This document shows positions 4,962 through 6,392 of a stretch of 6,392 nt of DNA, piece by piece. The notes beneath the pieces were generated by a model that had not been told where the DNA came from, searched no databases, and worked only from the letters and a program-made list of their open reading frames with translations. This stretch comes from Pseudomonadota bacterium. GTDB taxonomy: Bacteria > Myxococcota > Polyangia > Polyangiales > Polyangiaceae. The translations under genes were made by a program, and so were the position numbers. The DNA is taken from contig JAEZYO010000653.1 in assembly GCA_023419055.1 (NCBI GenBank), positions 1 through 6,392 of the forward strand, given 5' to 3'. The stretch's first letter is position 1. The number at the start of each line of letters is the position of its first letter.

Positions 4962-6392
4962 ACCCCACGCGGTAGTCCCAGTGCCACTCTTCCGTGGCGA
5001 GCGGATAGAACGAATAGCGCTCGGCGTTCGGCACGAGCCAGCGGTGGAGCCAGGTGCGACGCCAGCCGGCGCGCTGCGAAGTATTCGGACCGAACACCAC
5101 GCCGCCTTCCGTCGTCGTGAAATCGACGGCGCGCCCGTCGCTGTGGTTGCTGAAGCCCGGCGCTGCCTTCCTTCCCGAAATGTAGCGGGCGAGGTATTGG
5201 ACCGCCGCGTCGCCGTGGGCCCCACCGACGAGCTGTTCCCGGTGGGCCCGGGTCTCGCGATAGTACTTCGGGAACAGCTGGTGCCAGATGCGACCGTCGT
5301 ACGCAGGGTCGCGATAGCTCGAGACGATCCCGATCTGAGTGACGCGCGCAGCGTCGGCGTCGCTCCCGCCGCGCTGCGCTTCCGCGAGGGCAGCCCGGGC
5401 AGCGCTGAGCAAGGCGCGGCATTGCTGTGCCGCCTCGCTCCGGAGGCGGTGTCCACCTTCCACGACCGCGAGCTCGCCCTCCGGCACGGGCGCGTAGCGC
5501 GTCCTGCCGCCGGCGATGGCGTTCCGGATCTGGCGATCGAGCACTGCCTGCTTGAACTGCTCCTCGTCGAGCTCCTCCGACCAGACCGCCTCCATCGACC
5601 ATCCCTCGCTCGGCGCCGAGGCCCGAGCAGCGGCGAGCGCGCGAGCGGCGTGACGGCGCCGCTCCTGGAAGACGTCGATCACCGCCTGATCGGTGCGCGG
5701 GCGCTTTCGGCGTGGCTGGGTGGCCGTCAAGAGCGCGCCGGGGACCTCGAAATTGTACACGACCTCGTCGCTCGCCGCGTCGACGCTCACGCTCGCGTTG
5801 CGCAAGACGCGGTCGACTCCGCGATACCTCGCGCCGAGCTCGGAGACGAGATAATCGACCTGCGCGTCCATATCGAACAAGATCGCCGCGCCCAACGTCC
5901 GGCTCTGGTAGCTGTGCCGGAACAGGCCCGCCCGGCGCTCGCTCGACGTCCACTGAGCGAGGCCCACGCCCGGGAGTCGCGGTCCCTCCTGCCGGGTCCG
6001 GTTGCGGTTCATGATCTGCTCGGCGGTAAAGTCCGTCATCACTCCCGCGAAGTTGCGCGCTCGCATCGGCGTCGCCGTGCGGCTCCCCTCGACGCGATTC
6101 GGCAAGACTCCCGACTCTGCGTAGAGATTGCCGACGATCCCCGCCGCTCCGTTCAACGGATAGCCGTAGCGCGAGACCAGGCAATTGACGACGTAGCGCA
6201 TGCGCTCGGCCTCTGACGTGGCCGTCCAATCACGCGGCGATGCCGTGGGTTCGTTCTCCCGGACCTGAGGCGCGGCGGGCGGGGTCGCGCTCGGGGTAGC
6301 TCCGGGAGCCGCAGCCGAGGTTCGCGCTCCCCTGGCGCTAGGGACGCGCCCGTTGTCCAGCAACCAGAGTAGGAGCGGCGTCGGGTCGAGCA
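4951..6392 (-). CDS. Bifunctional peptidoglycan hydrolase: phage-tail-type lysozyme + VanY-like M15 peptidase (5' end off the window)
   Basis: About 480 codons are visible and the frame stays open to the right edge (xTG-LDPTPLLLWLLDNG), so the start is at or beyond position 6391; a TTG at 6361-6363 is the only alternative and serves for numbering. Residues 14-34 are an Ala/Pro/Thr-rich linker. Residues 50 to about 215 match the phage tail lysozyme family: RYGYPLNGAAGIVGNLYAES with candidate catalytic Glu83, then PGVGLAQWT (131-139). A basic Arg/Lys-rich helix (218-250) and a charged middle part lead to an M15/VanY domain (about 341-467): SSYR (348-351), SNHSDGRAVD (405-414) with zinc ligands His407 and Asp414, and EEWHWDY (458-464) with base Glu458 and ligand His461. 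The protein should cut both the glycan strand and peptide cross-bridges. Whether a signal peptide exists cannot be decided, because the N-terminus is incomplete. It heads the visible hydrolase cassette. Confidence 0.85.
   Translation of the reverse strand, partial: LDPTPLLLWLLDNGRVPSARGARTSAAAPGATPSATPPAAPQVRENEPTASPRDWTATSEAERMRYVVNCLVSRYGYPLNGAAGIVGNLYAESGVLPNRVEGSRTATPMRARNFAGVMTDFTAEQIMNRNRTRQEGPRLPGVGLAQWTSSERRAGLFRHSYQSRTLGAAILFDMDAQVDYLVSELGARYRGVDRVLRNASVSVDAASDEVVYNFEVPGALLTATQPRRKRPRTDQAVIDVFQERRRHAARALAAARASAPSEGWSMEAVWSEELDEEQFKQAVLDRQIRNAIAGGRTRYAPVPEGELAVVEGGHRLRSEAAQQCRALLSAARAALAEAQRGGSDADAARVTQIGIVSSYRDPAYDGRIWHQLFPKYYRETRAHREQLVGGAHGDAAVQYLARYISGRKAAPGFSNHSDGRAVDFTTTEGGVVFGPNTSQRAGWRRTWLHRWLVPNAERYSFYPLATEEWHWDYRVGSRR

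Noticed and set aside
4900..6216. Long plus-strand open frame opposite the lysozyme/VanY gene (438 codons)
   Set aside because: It is an antisense shadow of a GC-rich gene: no recognisable motifs, Arg/Ala/Val-rich composition, and the minus frame carries two intact domain signatures.
4898..6229. Second long minus-strand open frame over the lysozyme/VanY gene (443 codons)
   Set aside because: It is out of frame with the domain-bearing reading, is extremely Arg/Gly-rich and overlaps the start of protease A.

Overview
The window looks like a GC-rich bacterial chromosome, plausibly a myxobacterium or related deltaproteobacterium (Myxococcota). That guess rests on overall base composition, Arg/Ala-rich coding, strong Shine-Dalgarno sites and the mix of families present. 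No rRNA, tRNA, CRISPR array, insertion sequence or integrase was seen, and no single feature fixes the taxon.

Left part (1-3110): four unlinked-looking housekeeping or accessory genes in alternating orientation. A partial lipoprotein gene runs off the left edge on the minus strand (1-124). A roughly 395-base gene-free stretch follows, then a plus-strand NAD(P)-binding reductase of the F420-dependent NADP reductase type (520-1230). A minus-strand methylthioadenosine/S-adenosylhomocysteine nucleosidase (mtnN, 1405-2163) converges on it. Divergent from mtnN is a plus-strand protein with two tandem YCII/DGPF domains (2364-3110).

Right part (3119-6392): a compact minus-strand cassette of three hydrolases, read from right to left. 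First is a fusion of a phage-tail-type lysozyme domain with a VanY-like M15 zinc D,D-peptidase (5' end outside the window). After a 49-nt gap comes a glutamyl-endopeptidase-like serine protease (305 aa), and after a 43-nt gap a second protease of the same family (273 aa from a GTG start). The proteases are recent tandem paralogs with complete His/Asp/Ser triads, the family's S1 histidine and a conserved Glu-Thr junction exactly where the mature enzyme should begin. Neither has a visible signal peptide.

The cassette is the most interesting part. A two-activity cell-wall hydrolase sits beside two apparently leaderless, possibly self-activating proteases. This would suit delivery by lysis, by a contractile or phage-derived particle, or by a non-classical secretion route, for example in predation or programmed lysis. 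The delivery idea is inference; the enzyme families themselves are well supported.
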